From the NCBI GenBank assembly GCA_026874595.1, contig CM049314.1, forward strand, positions 68,754,300 to 68,818,299: 64,000 bases of DNA, written 5' to 3'. This document shows positions 31,139 through 45,002 of the stretch, piece by piece. The position numbers and the translations under genes were made by a program. Position 1 is the stretch's first letter. Every line of letters begins with the position of its first letter. This DNA comes from Sipunculus nudus (taxonomy: Eukaryota > Annelida > Sipuncula > Golfingiida > Sipunculidae). Under the pieces are notes generated by a model, which was given only the letters and a program-made list of their open reading frames with translations, had not been told where the DNA came from and did not search any database.

Positions 31139-31719
31139 TAATAAGGTATAGGTGCTGTGTAGGTCAGGTTTTTAGCCTATTTAGAAAAAAAAAACCAAGA
31201 CATGCTATTGACTTGTTGTGAGTGGTCAACTGATTAGTATTTATAAAAATTGGATTTATATTCATTAGTAAGGTATATGGTGTATGCATGATAATTACTT
31301 TTGTTTATTTGCAATGATGTCATTTTTTGTAAAAACCAAAATGTGCCTCTGTTTCATTTAACTACTTTTCATAAAAGTTTTCTAATTAAAAACGTCCTAC
31401 TAGGCCTTTCGCTAAAAGGTTCATTTGTTGAATAAGCGGCCAAATATGACCCCAGAAAATGTTTTGTATGACACCTCGCAAACATCCATCACGTATCCTC
31501 GGGGAACATTGCTCATTTCACAAAAGGTACCCTGAAAATATGACGCTTTTATTCAATCTAGCCGAATGGGCCTTGAAAGGAATTGTTTTTAAGTTATATT
31601 TTGGGTTTAATGTGTTTTTTTTTATTTGATATTCTATCTAATTTTCTAACCTGAATAAGTGTATCTGCAGAATTATGTGCTGGTTTAGGCTTGTGTGACA
31701 GGGCGGAAGCGCATTAGTC

Positions 31720-31990
31720 ATCTCGTTTAATTACGTTGTCACCTAGGCCAAATAAATCCCGCACCCAAGGTCCTGGAGGTTAAATCATTCATTTCCATTG
31801 CTGGGTTATAACTCCGATAACCCCTCCCCTCATTTGTTTGTGAAACATTGCTCTAGTACACACCCTTCCAATTAAGCTTATAGAGCACTCGGGCGGGGGT
31901 GGGCTGAAAAAATCTGTCGTTCATCGGCTGAAATTTGAACTCAAGATCTAGTTCACCTCTCTACTCCAAGGCTGCAGGAATTTGTTTTTA
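31720..31990 (-). mobile_element. SINE copy, minus strand
   Basis: It is collinear with the SINE at 3280-3566: CATTGCTGGGTTATAA, TTTGTTTGTGAA, GGGCTGAAAAAATCT and a decayed B box (GAAATTTGAACTC). Confidence 0.5.
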
Positions 31991-32449
31991 GATATAGCTT
32001 TTGGTTCTAATTTCTTTATGTAAGAAAATAAAAACTTCCAAAATTATAATACTATCCAGAAAGGACTCCAGAAAATGGTTAAGTATATTATTTACAATAT
32101 TCTAAGCAGCTATATCTTATCGCTGTAGCAAATAGGAGTGAAAATAGCTCTTGTATGAACTTTGATATATCCTGTTTCTGCACAGAAAAGAATATCATAT
32201 CGCATTTACAAAGTAAAGTAGTAAACATCATATTAAACATCTATTTTCTACATACGATCAGAAAGTATTAATTTCCAAAATCTTACTAATATAAATACGC
32301 AGTTTTAACTTGACATTATGAAGGCTTGAGGCTATATTCTCGGCCAATGTATAGGCATGTAGAAGTTAAATAGTATATGTATCCATAAGAAATTACTGAC
32401 GTATTTTTTTAAAAAGCAGTAGAAAACGCTTCCGCTCACATTATATCCT

Positions 32450-32600
32450 GGTCTTCACCAGGCCTGGCAACTGATGCAACTGCAGGCTCTGGGTATGTGA
32501 CCAACCCATTTGTTGGGTCATACCACGTAGGATCCCCCGAAATGGTACACTCGCTTGTGCTCTACCCCTTGACCACAGAAGTCGGTGATGCAGTTTGACA
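32450..32600 (-). mobile_element. SINE fragment, minus strand
   Basis: It shares TTGTTGGGTCATA, GGATCCCCCGAAATGG and CACTCGCTTGTG with the SINE at 3280-3566. The tRNA-like head is incomplete. Confidence 0.45.
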
Positions 32601-34269
32601 AGAGTATATCTGCCATTATTGTTAATAAAAATAAGTATAAGGTTTCGAAACTTCTAAACCTTTAACGTATAAACGTTGTTTGAAATATACTGCCAAGAGC
32701 TGATCGGGCTTTCTAAGTACATCCCGCATAAATGTAAGTGGAAATGTAGGTGTAATTACAGTGCTTAGATTCAAATATTAAAATCTGGAAATATAAATCA
32801 GCTCTTTCAATGCAAATACACGTATATATTCTGATATTAATTAATACATATTTTTAACATCGGTTTAGTGTACTGAAGGAATTGTAATTCTTGGGGTTTT
32901 ATTGGCATAATTTTGAAACACATGCATTGTGTATTGCATGTTTATGTACATAGGTATTGTCCTTCTGCTTAAATAAAATAATGCTTACATAAAAGTTTGA
33001 TCATTTGGCTAGCAAACAGATATTTGGTTGCGCGAATGCGTGAAGACTCTTGTATTCAAGAAAGGATGTGTGGGAAAACGGAAGATGTCTAGCGTATTAG
33101 ACATGTGACAATTCTATTACATCTCTCTCTTATGCTTACATGATTGTGTGGACTAATACATGAAATATGATTAAGGACGGACTGGCTCCTAGTGGGCACA
33201 TGTTTGCCCCCACCAGGATGGTAAGGGTTCATCTTCGAAGGTGCGTGTGTTTGTTTTTGAGTGTGTTTGTTCACAATATAACTCACGCAATTAAAAGGGA
33301 ATCCCATGAAATTTCCAGACCATTTCTTTAATGAAGAATCGAATTGAATATCGTGTGGACCTGGAACAACATCCGAATTCCGGAACCGCACAAGGGAATG
33401 TTAAAAAGCGTAGTGTCAAGTATGCACAAGTGAACGTGGGAATATGCGTCGTATGAGTGTATGTATCCCGAACTCTATAGTTACACTTTGGATCTAGCTT
33501 ACCCAAACATCAGTTATCAAAATAATAACCCTATTTAAGTAGTGCCTATAGTATGTTGATTTTAATCATGTCATACTGCTGTTATATCAAATATAAAATA
33601 TCGCATTATTCGAAAACAACAACTTACACGTAGAACTAACATTTTAGCTATTTGATGATTGCAAACATTTCTGCTTTTTTTATTCATTTATTGCTATATA
33701 TTTCAACAGGCTGGCTCGTTTAGCAAGTGATGTTTTTAATGAGAACCTGCAAATAGGTAGAAAAAAAATCTCCATATAAAATGATTCTAAAATGTATATC
33801 AGGTAAAACCATAGAAGAGGAAAAATAGGTTTAAAACGTACTAATTTACTTTACGCTAGTATGCGTGTCAACATTCTCTTGAAAGACAGAATTGAATTCG
33901 CCTAAAGAAGAGATATAGCAAAGTGAAGAAATTTTCATAGGGTTTCCCTTCGTCTTCGAGTATCCAAATAGAACCCTTACCAATTGAAGGAAGGCATTGT
34001 ACACCTTCTTTAAACTTTTCAACAAAGTTCAATTTTACAACAATTTTACGAAATTCAGATATTTTCCCCAAGATTCATCATAACCTTTTTTGTCTTGTTT
34101 GGTCAGTTGATCAATTGTTCGGTCGGCTTGTATGGTATTTGGTTGGTTGGTGTGTTTGTCTGTCTTTTACCGACTATACTCAAAGTAATCTGCAGATTTA
34201 AATGGAGAGCACGAATAAATTCATAAATTCAAGATAATCGGTATTATCGTAAACTATTTTGGTTTGAAG

Positions 34270-34760
34270 CACCAGGACTCAAAATAGTATGAATACAGAT
34301 TTACCTTTCCGCAGAAAAAGTTGCATTTCCTCTTAAGATGCATTCTTACGTCATATCAAACTTTCAGTCACACTTCGCTCAATTTAAACCCTCATTTTGC
34401 CATCGTACATGCCATCCTAAATGCACACTTGTATGCAAAAAGACTTAATGTTTTCAATAGTAACACTGTTATATCAAAAACAAGATTGTGCAGGAAAGTA
34501 TAGGAGATGAGGGCCAAAATGACGGAGAGCTAAAAATATAGACCTTATTTATTGGAAAATATATAAAATACAGGGAATTGGTGGAAGACCAGCTCTAAAA
34601 TATTTTTTGCCATGTTTTTAATACTAATATGAAAAAAAAAATGTTCAACATCCCAACGGATTGGTACAACATGAAAAATGACTTCCCGTGCACGTGTTTG
34701 CACGTCTGAGACAGGTGGAAACGCGTTATTTCGAGCCCTGCAAACCATTGTCATTGATAG
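34270..34760. repeat. dispersed repeat, copy A
   Basis: It matches 41320-41795 in the same orientation: TACATGCCATCCTA, GCAGGAAAGTA, GGTGGAAGACCA, TCTGAGACAGG and GCGTTATTTCG. No coding capacity. Probably a non-autonomous element. Confidence 0.65.
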
Positions 34761-36119
34761 TTAATGTAACTTTGTCCTTATGTGGTAATGCAAATTGCTT
34801 ATCCTAGTCCAGGCCGGCCCATAGAGTTTAACTCATATATTGAGCCGCCTTTTATCTATCGAACAGTGTTCACTTTGATGCAGTCATAGGATCACACAAA
34901 CTATAGGCTGATAAAGATGCTGATGTAGACATGCGGTCTCTGACTGCTTTTTATAATTTAAAATGAACTGAAATTCTCCAGTATGATTACCATTAGCTCG
35001 CATATCTTACAGACATCGGGAACTTGTGTTACATGTTTTAAGAATTGAAAGTGTTGTTGAAATTTTAAAGTCCATGTCCAGTCTGGTCTAGACAATTCGA
35101 GTCCGAGTCCGAATATGAGTCCTTCAGCTTTGGTTCTAAGCCACCCCCTACCCCCCCCCCCCCCAGTACTTTAAAATCCGTGCCCCAAAAATGAAAACAA
35201 AAAACCCCAACAGACGCGAATAAGAGAAATGCGAATGTTAGATTAGCTTTTGTATTTCTACGTTAGTTGAATATTTAAACTTCAATGTTAACCCCCATTT
35301 CATCGACTGTCCCAATGTTTCGACATTCAGGGTGAAATCCCCAATGGGCCAATGTCTAAAGAAATTACAGTGGTCCGATTGCTAATAATATTATTTTGCT
35401 ATCCAGTAAAGCTTCTCGGTTTGTTTAAAAAAAAATCAAAGTTAAACCTAAATGACAGAGGGTGGTCTTCAGATGGACTGGGCCTGAATGAATGGGACTG
35501 GGGGTGCCTTCCCGAGGCCTGACTTATGATTCCGAGAACAAGTCCGACTCCTGGACCATCTAGTCCAAGTCCGAGTGCCTGTCAATAAAAAAGTTCACGC
35601 GAACCTGACATGGAACTGAGTTCAATATCACAGGATAACACGGATTGTATCTTTAAATCATTATACGAAATTAAAAGCTGTGTCACTTTACAAAACTAAG
35701 AAGGCTTAAGCTTTCAAAAGGCATATCTTTCACAAACATTGATTTAGGTGTATGTTCGTCGGATGACCCAGTATTTTGGGTTTTCCCAAAAAAAATCAAA
35801 CCCAAGCGAGAGGTCCGGACACATTTTAACCTAGAAAAAGAAAATAGGTAATCAAATACAAGCAAGAAATCCCGATAAAAAAAAACCGGGCATTAGAAGA
35901 AAACATAAAAATATGAGATCCCGACAAAAACCTTTCCGTTAAAAAAAGAAGTTCCATCAGGTACAGCTTATTTGAGAGCCAATTTGGGTAGCTGGCAGGT
36001 TGGTCTTTAACTTAGTTAGTTTCCGTTTTACACAAACATACTTTTCCTGGAACATGCGAGTCATCTTCGCTGGTTGAGTATGGGTTCGATGCGTCAACAT
36101 CGTCATCTTAAGTTCAGCA

Positions 36120-36120
<1 letters not shown>

Positions 36121-36158
<38 letters not shown>
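36121..36158. repeat. (AT)n microsatellite
   Basis: A dinucleotide run followed by ACATATATAC units. Confidence 0.95.
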
Positions 36159-36166
<8 letters not shown>

Positions 36167-37431
36167 TACATATATATACATATAAGGAGAGACATCCAAA
36201 AAATTATAGATTCTGCATAATAAAAAGGAACTCAAATATTATTGTATCAGTTTTAGCTCAGCTGTGCTATAATAATGATCACGCTTCCGTCCGTCTGTCT
36301 GTCCATGATAGGAAGAAATCGTAGCCGTTGGACCTTAAAAGATCTGACGTAAATCGAGGGAGCTCATAGAAAAATCCAGGTCAATCGGACCCTATGGGGC
36401 CTATTTGTTCATCCCAGAAGAATTAATAAAACATGATGCAAAAGCTCGACTATCTAATTTCATGAGACATCGAACGTTCATTGATCATGATTAGCTTTAT
36501 CAATTGCTGAACACTGAAGGTAAGTTAAGCTATAGTGGTCAATCTTTATCCGCCCGGCTTTCTGATCGTTTGTCAATAAATAAAACTGTAAAGCGCTTTA
36601 AGTTCAAATTTGCTGGTAAGTCCTCATAGGCTCTCTGTTGAAGCCAACACGTAGACCACTGTGACCTATATTCTCGACTTTATGAAACAAAACAGACCTA
36701 AGAACTTTACATGCTAACTGTTCTAGACAACCGGTCTGGATAGTTGTGAAGAAAACCCATCGTACTTCAGCAACAGAGCACAAACTAAAACTGCAAGACA
36801 GGGAAAATTCAAATGTCCCATGCCTTTAGGTTCTGAAAGGTCCTCTGTGGAAATAAAATATGTCTATTCCACGGGAGATGGAAAAAATATTTAAACAGTG
36901 TCACGGTTACCTTTATTTTAAGAGTGATTGAATGAAAACCATTGTCCATTCATTAACAAGATCTAAATCATAACTATTAGACCAAGTAAGTTGAAACTGG
37001 GGAGGGGGATGGGGGGTAAATATGCGGGCATCTGAATCTTTAAAGCTATTTCAGAGAACCTGTCGTGAATATTAGATCTTCGGAAATGTGGCGCCTTGTC
37101 ATTAAAAGAAAACAGCTTACAGGTCTTTTCCTTGAGCAAGCGCGCTGTGGTCGTCTGTTGTGTTTGAGTCCAATGGGGCAGCATTATGGGTTTTTAAAGT
37201 GAAATGTAGAACGAAAAACAAATTCCGGCAGGAATATTACCATTAAGTATATAAGATACTATTGTTTTTATTAATCATCCTAGATATAACAAAATATAAA
37301 TTTTCTTGTCGATATATGGGACCCAAACACTAAGCGTCAAATGTGGTCAACAGGTTTCGTAACTGTGCTGGGGAAGGTCAAATTTTCTGTACACTACATG
37401 TTAATCAAAGATTGGTATTACTAAAATTTTG

Positions 37432-37438
<7 letters not shown>

Positions 37439-37473
<35 letters not shown>
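37439..37473. repeat. (AT)n microsatellite
   Basis: An uninterrupted dinucleotide run. Confidence 0.95.
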
Positions 37474-37476
<3 letters not shown>

Positions 37477-38478
37477 ATAATTTTCAATTTTATTTCATGT
37501 TGCAGTGAACTTATCCATCATTGCACTTTTGGACGTGAACACCACATTGTTATATATTAATTGTTTAATTACATATGCCAGCATACAGAGTAATATAGCC
37601 GGAATGTATCTAATGATAAACGACAAGTGATCGATCAATACAGATACAAGACGGGATAATGTGCATAGAGTATGTGACAGGTTATATGTAGGCCCTACAT
37701 GTATGTATTATTTATATTTTAGAGTTTATCTCGTGCACCTTAGGGTTCGTAACAAGTCACAAAATAAGGTCGACAGGGTCAAGGTGAAGGTTAAAAGCCA
37801 GTGCTGCGGAGCAGATCAGTATATTATCCTTTATTTCTACTTATGTAAATATAGTTTTCAGTCTTTTTGCTCATCAATATGTAATAATTCTAAACCGCAG
37901 TATGGAGTTGTAGGTATCATGATATTAACACATCAGTCTGTGTGTCCCCTAATTTCGAACCTTGTTAATGTGAGGTGATTGCCCGGGATATATTGATGTT
38001 TTCCGTTATCAGACACCTGACATCTATCCATTTCAAAGAAACTGTATGGTAGTGGCCTCCAGTTTGGCTTGCATTGTCTATATCCCTTATCTAATATGCC
38101 ATCTTAACAACTGCCTTCCTCATTAAAAAATCACTTTAAAATCATTCATGTAGCCCCCATTTCATGTATATAAACCGGTTGCGCTGGCTACTGACCCTTA
38201 CATGTTAATTTAATTTAATATTAATTCAAATATAATGATACGATAATGACGTTAACTTAAAAAGATTTCTAATTTTACACAACACTAATTTTGACACATA
38301 TCAACTCTTTTTCGGATGCCACAAAAATCCCTTGTGAACATATTTGACTGTTCCATTGTCCTTCCTTTTGAAAATATTTCATTCTGGATTTTTGTGTCAG
38401 TTATGGATTGCCAGCCTCCTTTTCAGAGTTACATTTTTATAATATTTATGACTAAAAAAACAAATAAGCTCTAAGACG

Positions 38479-38483
<5 letters not shown>

Positions 38484-38558
<75 letters not shown>
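38484..38558. repeat. (AT)n microsatellite
   Basis: About 37 units, the longest AT tract in the window, abutting the 5' side of a broken non-LTR element. Confidence 0.95.
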
Positions 38559-38563
<5 letters not shown>

Positions 38564-38569
38564 GCGCAA

Positions 38570-41010
38570 GGAAGAGAGAGTGCGGATATTGCTGGACAAG
38601 CTCTCCTAACTTTCACCTGTAGACCTGTGGCCATGAGGGAGCGACATCGTAGCAAGTGAGGATACACTGTCGCCATGAACCCGCACACAGGTGGCTCAGG
38701 TTAGTTTTACATTGACCTAAGCAGCGGTGGAGCCTGGCAGCCCCCTGAGCGACTAAAGAGCCCTCTTCAGGAATGCACTACTCACCTCTATGACATGAGG
38801 TGGGTGCTAGAAAAAGTGCTCTAAACACTGCCTGTTTCACTTCACCCTTGCCAGTATACCACTGGTTAAGGGGATCCCATAGAACGGTCGAAACCAAGTG
38901 TAACCTCGCATCGTGTAAAGTGCGTATCCGCCTGGACAACCCTTACCCGGACAGACCTGGCACAATAATGGCGTCGCTACAATAGCGACATCGCAGTCCT
39001 ACAAGAAACCCGCCTGGCTGAGGAAGGACAGCTCATCGAGGACAAAGGTGGCTACTCATTCTTCTGCGGCAGACGGAGTGTTGATGAGCGACGAGAATCA
39101 GAAATCAGTTTATCCATCAAGACCAACTAGTCCGCAGTCTGACTGGCCTACCAAAATTATCGCATAATTACGCTACAAATGCCATTAGGGGAGAATAAGA
39201 AGGCTACAAGGATTAGCTCATATTCCCCTACTATGACAAATCTAGACATCCAGGACAAATTCTACCGAAAACTAAATTATCTCATTGCATCCGTAACCAA
39301 GGGTAAAAGACCGGTCACCGGTAAAAAAACTAGACAACTAGGCCTGGGAGGGAGTTATTTGCAGAAATGGCATCGGCAAGTCAACAGCAATGGACTTCTG
39401 CTCTTTAGGACTACTCATAACCTTCTCTGAGAACAAACACTGTATTTCCTCAACCAAATCGGAACAAGGATACGTGAATGCATCTTAGGTCGAAATACTA
39501 GCATTTGATGGACTACAATATTACGAGAAAAGCAGACAGACAGGATATCACAATCACAAAGGCTATGTGCGGTGCTGATTGCTGGACAGATCACAGACCT
39601 GCCATCTCCAAGCTCACCTTCAACATTTAAGCTAACCTTCGCCCTCAGGATAAGAAGACACTGAAGCGCATCGATGTCACAGCGTTGAAAATGGACATGA
39701 ATGTTTCCCTCTACGTTACTTACCTCAGTAGGAAACCACCGGAGCTAAACTTTGACACGTTAGCTGTCCAGGATGACTGGGCAACGTTCAGATGTAACCC
39801 ATCACTCCATCTCCATGGATGTCTGTGGACCTAAATCTAAGAGGCACCAGGACTTGTTTGATATGAACGATGACCAGATACAAGAGCTCCTCTAAGAAAA
39901 AAACAGGATTTATCTTGTATACCAATAGAACCCCACCTAAACATCAGATAAAGCGCCTTTAACGATCATCCGCAGTTAGGTCCAGATTTAACTGCGCACA
40001 TTGGAAGATACCTGGCCCAGAGTTCATGCGGACATGCATGAAAGAGATATTATTACGCTCTCAAATCTGTGTATTGACAGCAGTCTTCCGGCACATCTCC
40101 TTTCCTGAGTACCGATGGATGGGCCTTGATCACTGAGCGTGCAAAGATCCTGGTCCAGTGGGCGGAGCATTAAGCATTAAGAAGACTTAAATGAAACTCC
40201 AACCAGCATCAAGAAAGCAATATAAAAAAACTTTTGATCATGGAATCAAATTTGGAGGTCGGGAACAAACTAACATATTTTGGGAGCACATCTTCAAATG
40301 TAGCAAATATAGATGACGAGGTGAACAGCAGAGTAGCAATAGGCAACATTGCTTTTGGTAAACTCCGCTCCAACGTCTGGGAGCGCAGATGCATCCTTCT
40401 TGAAAAAAAGACTCAGGTCTACAAGTAGTCATCACTTCCCTGTATGGCTGCTGCGAGACATTGACTGTCTATGCCAGACTTGCCAATTAACTGAACCACT
40501 TCCACCTGACATGCATCCGTCGACGATGGCAAGACAAAGTTACAGACACTGAGGTCCTAACACGTGCCAATCCCCGATCAATCTGCAGTATTTTGCATCG
40601 ATCCTGGGGTTCCATTGGCATATCACGTTTGCTACATGCCAGATACAAAACTCCCAAAACAACTTTTGTATTGAGAACTGGTGTATGGTAAAAGATCCAT
40701 CGGAGTTCAATGGAGGCGCTACAAGGACAGTCTCAAAGTATCGCTGAAAAAGACTATCCATCAACACAGATGGGAAAGTTTAGCGCAAGATCGAATAGCT
40801 TGGCGTGCAGCTGCACAAAGGTACAGAAGACACTGATCTTGCATGAGCCCGGGAGGAAACTTGAGATCATCAAGGCAAGGATGGCAACTACCTCAACAGC
40901 AACCACCGATCACATGTGTCCAACATGTTTGAGGTTCTTTTGTGCCCGGATTGGCCAGATAGGTCATCTCTGGACACACAAAGCTAGATCAACTACAAAA
41001 CCTTGATCAT
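38570..41010 (+). mobile_element. decayed non-LTR retrotransposon, centre deleted
   Basis: Plus-strand frames, often shifted, read DIAVLQETRLAEEGQL then GGYSFFCGRRS (APE-type endonuclease) near 38990-39090. Much later come VNSRVAIGNIAFGKLRSNVW and the C-terminal region after the reverse transcriptase. It ends CPTCLRFFCARIGQIGHLWT plus H (40918-40983), a C-x2-C-x12-H-x3-H finger usual at the end of this type. The RT core with Y-ADD was not found, so an internal deletion is likely. Confidence 0.7.
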
Positions 41011-41189
41011 TATTGTCATCTTCGCAAAGCGATCGACGAAAACAAATTCATTCTACACGTGGTTAGAAAAGCCCTATACTGGTGAACAATCACGATACTT
41101 CAAATAAAATAGTTATAAATAACTTTAAATTAATTGGTTCGATTTCTACAATATACAAACAGGCCACACACTCATATAAGTGTTAAACT

Positions 41190-41795
41190 AGAGATATACC
41201 TTTAATTTCTACATGCGATCTATGAAACCAGGGTTTAAGTGTGTACGCAAAATCATGTTCAGTTGCGATATTGAAATAATGACTATGCATTTCAGGGGAC
41301 GTAATACTTTTCACCTTCCAACCGAAAGGCTTTCATACGGGTTTAATATTCCGCAGAAACAAATCCCTTCCGCTAAATATGCATCCATATCAATTTTGTC
41401 ACACTTTGCTCGGTGTAAACCCAACAGTGCCATTGTACATGCCATCCTACATGGAAATTGCATGCAAAAGAACTGAATGTTTTCAAAAAGTAACACATAT
41501 CAGAAGCGAGGTTATGCAGGAAAGTACAGGAGATGAAATGAGGGCCTAAATGCCAGAGTGCAGAAGAAATTATAGACCATATTTATAAGAAAATATAGGA
41601 AATATAGGGAGTCGGTGGAAGACCAACATTAAAATATTTCATTTTTGTTCGTTCCTTCTGCTTATCAGACACTGATATGGAAATCGTCTAGGATAAAAGA
41701 TTAGTACAAGATGAAAAATGAATTTCCGTGCATGTGTTAGCCTTCTGAGACAGGCGGAAAGGCGTTATTTCGGGCCCTGCATTCAAACTTATCAA
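41190..41795. repeat. dispersed repeat, copy B
   Basis: Second copy of the repeat at 34270-34760, same orientation, about 7 kb away. The best-matching part is 41340-41790. Confidence 0.6.
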
Positions 41796-42046
41796 AAATA
41801 TAAGCATAGATTTTAAAAATATCTTATTCCAGGAGAAGATTCATTCAGATTGCTGTAGTTTTACTACCGAAACATGTTCCTGCGTTGGAATGAAGTATCA
41901 AAGTACCTTTTTGTGACGTCATCTTAAAGTTTAAAAAGGATCCATATGGCAGGTTCTGCTCTGATAGAGACTTTAAGATTAGCATTATGAAACTTTCCAT
42001 TACAGCTACTGCTATTTAAATATAAGTGAATCTAACCCTTTTCAGG

Positions 42047-42085
42047 CGCTCGGTGGGAAAGTCATGGGTTCGATTCCAATTCACA
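42047..42085 (+). mobile_element. tRNA-like SINE remnant
   Basis: GCGCTCGGTGGGAAAGTCAT followed by a perfect B box GGGTTCGATTCC (42066-42077) at the edge of a CT/AT microsatellite. Too short for a tRNA gene. Confidence 0.4.
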
Positions 42086-42115
42086 GGTACCCGACCTTTC
42101 AGTAAATACCTGCTA

Positions 42116-42118
<3 letters not shown>

Positions 42119-42170
<52 letters not shown>
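42119..42170. repeat. (CT)n(AT)n compound microsatellite
   Basis: About 15 CT units run directly into 11 AT units. Confidence 0.95.
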
Positions 42171-42171
<1 letters not shown>

Positions 42172-43095
42172 ATATCAATTGACTCCAAACTTAACAGTAT
42201 TAATTTTGAATATTTCTATAAAGGTTATTTGCGAAAACTGTAAACTGATTGTTGTCCATATTTTACCACGAACCCAAGGTATTTGACATTATATGGGCAT
42301 TTTGCGAAGGGTCAATTGCAGCGCCACCTATAAAAAAATAGGAAGTATCCAGCGGGCGAACTGGATCCATGAAAAATCCGTTCAGTAGACGCAAGAACGA
42401 GCTATACTTTAGTTTTGGGCTCGTGTATGTTCTCAATCTGGTCCGAATAAAGTGAAGGTAACATGAGAGTCACAAACAAGTAATATACATTTGCCCCTCA
42501 TATTTTACTTGGCCACATTGTAAAATACATTGGAGGAATATTGACAATTGTATATCTGGAGCATTGCCTAATATAAATTGGAATAAAACAATTTCGTTTT
42601 TTTTTAATCAAGACTGAGATTATTGACCACGACACCGAGGCAAGGCCTGGTAACTCCTCTGTGTACCTAGCGACGACCTGTTATGAATGTTGAATCGACC
42701 CTGTAATCTTATAAGAAACCTCTTGATTTCCGATCAGCGATCGAAAATCGTTTTAATGCCAGCATAACTAGTACTTCAGCAGCCGTTATCTAAGAGCAGG
42801 GGAGGATCCGAAATTTAGCAAATGGAGGGGTCCAACCCAAGTCGACTAATAATAAAACCTGATCAAGGTCCGGAAAAAGCGGGGTGGGGGGTAAAGGCCG
42901 CAAAATCGGTCTGAAACTCTTAAAGAAAGGTTGCAGCGAGTGAAAAATTGAGGGGGGCCGGACCTGCCTGGACCCTTCTCTTGATCCGCCTCCGAAGTGT
43001 CTCTGTTTACACTCTCAGCTGATAAATACTTGTACACTTGTACCTTGTACACTTTGTATTTGCAGGTGCCGGAGAAGAGCGTATGATGGGTGGCC
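42171..43095. other. intergenic DNA upstream of copy 3
   Basis: No gene recognised. The last part is less AT-rich and should hold the promoter and 5' UTR of copy 3. An in-frame TGA lies 12 nt before the proposed ATG. Confidence 0.4.
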
Positions 43096-43189
43096 ATGTT
43101 TGACTTGTCACGGGTCCTGCTGTCATCAGTCTTATGTTACTTGAACGACCGTACACCAGAGATTCTAGAATATTGCAGTTCACTGACAG
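43096..43189 (+). pseudogene. copy 3 first coding exon (candidate)
   Basis: ATG in a good context (TGGCCATGT) opens MFDLSRVLLSSVLCYLNDRT then PEILEYCSSLT. It ends in phase 1 at ACAG|GTAAGC and joins in frame to 44851. An upstream in-frame stop supports the start. The peptide is not recognised. Copy 2 has a complete CARD in this position. Confidence 0.5.
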
Positions 43190-44850
43190 GTAAGCTGAAG
43201 CTGAGCAAGTAAGGTTGATGTTGTCTATTTGTAAGCGGAGTCAGGCATGGGCATAAATTTTTTTTTATCCAAAGAAAGCCTGCTTTTGGGTTATGTATAC
43301 TGTTCAACTAGAGATTATTCGTTTGTAATGCAATTGTCCTGGATTTAAAACAAATAGTGAAACTTGGGCAAGACCATGTATTCATTGTAATATTAGGTCA
43401 AAACACCAATGCTGTCTGGATGATTCCACATACAGCTAGAACTTAGTTCCCAAATTATAGATCTTATTTCCAACCAACGATGTTCCTGCGTCGTCGATCA
43501 ATTATGAACAGTCGCCATTTTGTCTGTACTGAAACAAGGTCGATGGGAATAATTTACATATTTGCCCCAGACACATTATAACAGAATATTGAAACCTAAG
43601 CCAGATGTTAGCAACCCATACGGGATAATTCCGGTTAACATTTATTATGACAGAAACATTGATCTTATATTTTTACCATTTTGTAGCTACATGTATGAGA
43701 TATAATATGAAGGTTTAATCGATTGTTCTGCAATTTGATATGCCTTTAGGCATGTAACTCTGTTTGTTGTACTTAAAGTTTAGCCCGATCTAAATTATCA
43801 CCAACGTTTAATGGGGCTTTTCAATAATGTACTGGAAAATATTTATTCTGGGAGAGTTTGTGCAGCTGACAAAAAGGCATGTAGCAGCATCTTTAGTTTA
43901 TGGAATTTCAGTTTATCAGATTTTTATTCAAGACTTGCTTCATAAAATGTTCAGAAAAATGGTTAGTCAATTTTTAATGTTTTATCAACTGAACAAAGTA
44001 CCTGTCGCTAATATGAAGCAATCTCTCTATAGAACTATAATTGTTCAGGTTCAGGAAATTTATTGTGTCAACCTTCAAAGCTTTCTGCACTTTTGGCGCC
44101 ATCCGTTTTTATATAATCATATATATATATGGGTTGACCGTGACATGTCCAGCTTTAAAATTATGCTTTAAGCCTTAAACCTCCATATATGTTACACGTT
44201 CAAATTGACATTGGGAATACATGCCGGATAAAAAAAAACACTCGATGAATTAGCTGAAGAGTGCGCAAACCGGTTAAAGATGCACATGATTAACAATTAG
44301 ATCAGTTCTGTGATGTATTGTTTAATATCGTCCAGATTTTTTTCTGGTAAAACTCGTATTAATAAAAATAGCGTTGTTCTGTCACAGCCGGAGTTAGATA
44401 AAGCTTAACCGGAAACACATATGTTTGTGTCATACACTCATTCACCTTCACCTACACGCTCATGTGGTCTATGTTGTTTTCCTCCTCTTGTTTCACAACA
44501 TGTGGTTTTCAATATGGCGGTAATTAAGTCATGGAGAAAACTACGCCTACAGAAAGTCGGCACTGTGTATGTAATACTGGAAACAACGATATGTTTTTTC
44601 TCATACATTTAATAAGCGGAGCCAACAATATATGACTATGTTAATATCTGCACGTGTCAGTCTTTTTGGTTATGAATACTGTCAATGAATATATTATGTC
44701 TAACATTAATATGTAAAATGTTCTCCCCCAGGATACCATTTATAAAAAATATTCCGTACTTTTTACAGTTTCGACACTATTTTTACTGCAAATATTCGAT
44801 AGACAAAAAAAACTGATAATAATATGACACCGAACACTATATAGTTCCAG
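43190..44850. other. first intron of copy 3
   Basis: AT-rich with no convincing exon. A TATA-like TATAAAAA at 44741-44748 lies 115 nt before an internal ATG (44856) and could mark an alternative promoter. Confidence 0.4.
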
Positions 44851-45002
44851 GGACCATGAATAATCTCGACCAGAACAAAATAATTCGTTGGTTTGAGCGC
44901 AGTGAGGCGGCGTTATGTTGGACAATTGGTTTCACGCCATCTCTGCTGAATACATTTGTGGAACATAGAATTTTGGAAGAGGACAAAATACCACTTTTAG
45001 AG
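44851..45002 (+). pseudogene. copy 3 exon: first half of CARD
   Basis: 152 nt, phase 1 to 0, the same length as copy 2 exon 19157-19308. The frame MNNLDQNKIIRWFERSEAAL then LLNTFVEHRILEEDKIPLLE shows helices 1-3 of a CARD. The ATG at 44856 (GGACCATGA) could itself be a start. Donor GTAATT. Confidence 0.78.

Larger units (their letters stand above)
30846..38560. other. 3' UTR then intergenic DNA
   Basis: No protein-coding gene is supported. Contents: two SINE copies, one copy of a 0.5-kb dispersed repeat, a solo fragment of the 335-bp-unit element (36247-36560, TTTTAGCTCAGC then TCCGTCCGTCTGTCTGTCC), a C14 run (35151-35164), GAGTCCGAGTCC-rich remnants, and (AT)n tracts at 36121-36158 and 37439-37473. 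Confidence 0.55.

Noticed and set aside
33089-33506. Two minus-strand frames with His/Thr-rich stretches
   Set aside because: No homology recognised, no splice or poly(A) context; likely chance.
42846-43097. 83-codon minus-strand open frame
   Set aside because: Overlaps the 5' UTR and start of copy 3 on the other strand, has no motif and no splice support.
43827-44171. 114-codon plus-strand open frame
   Set aside because: No recognisable motif, AT-driven hydrophobic composition, no paralogous counterpart, and it lies in the proposed first intron of copy 3.
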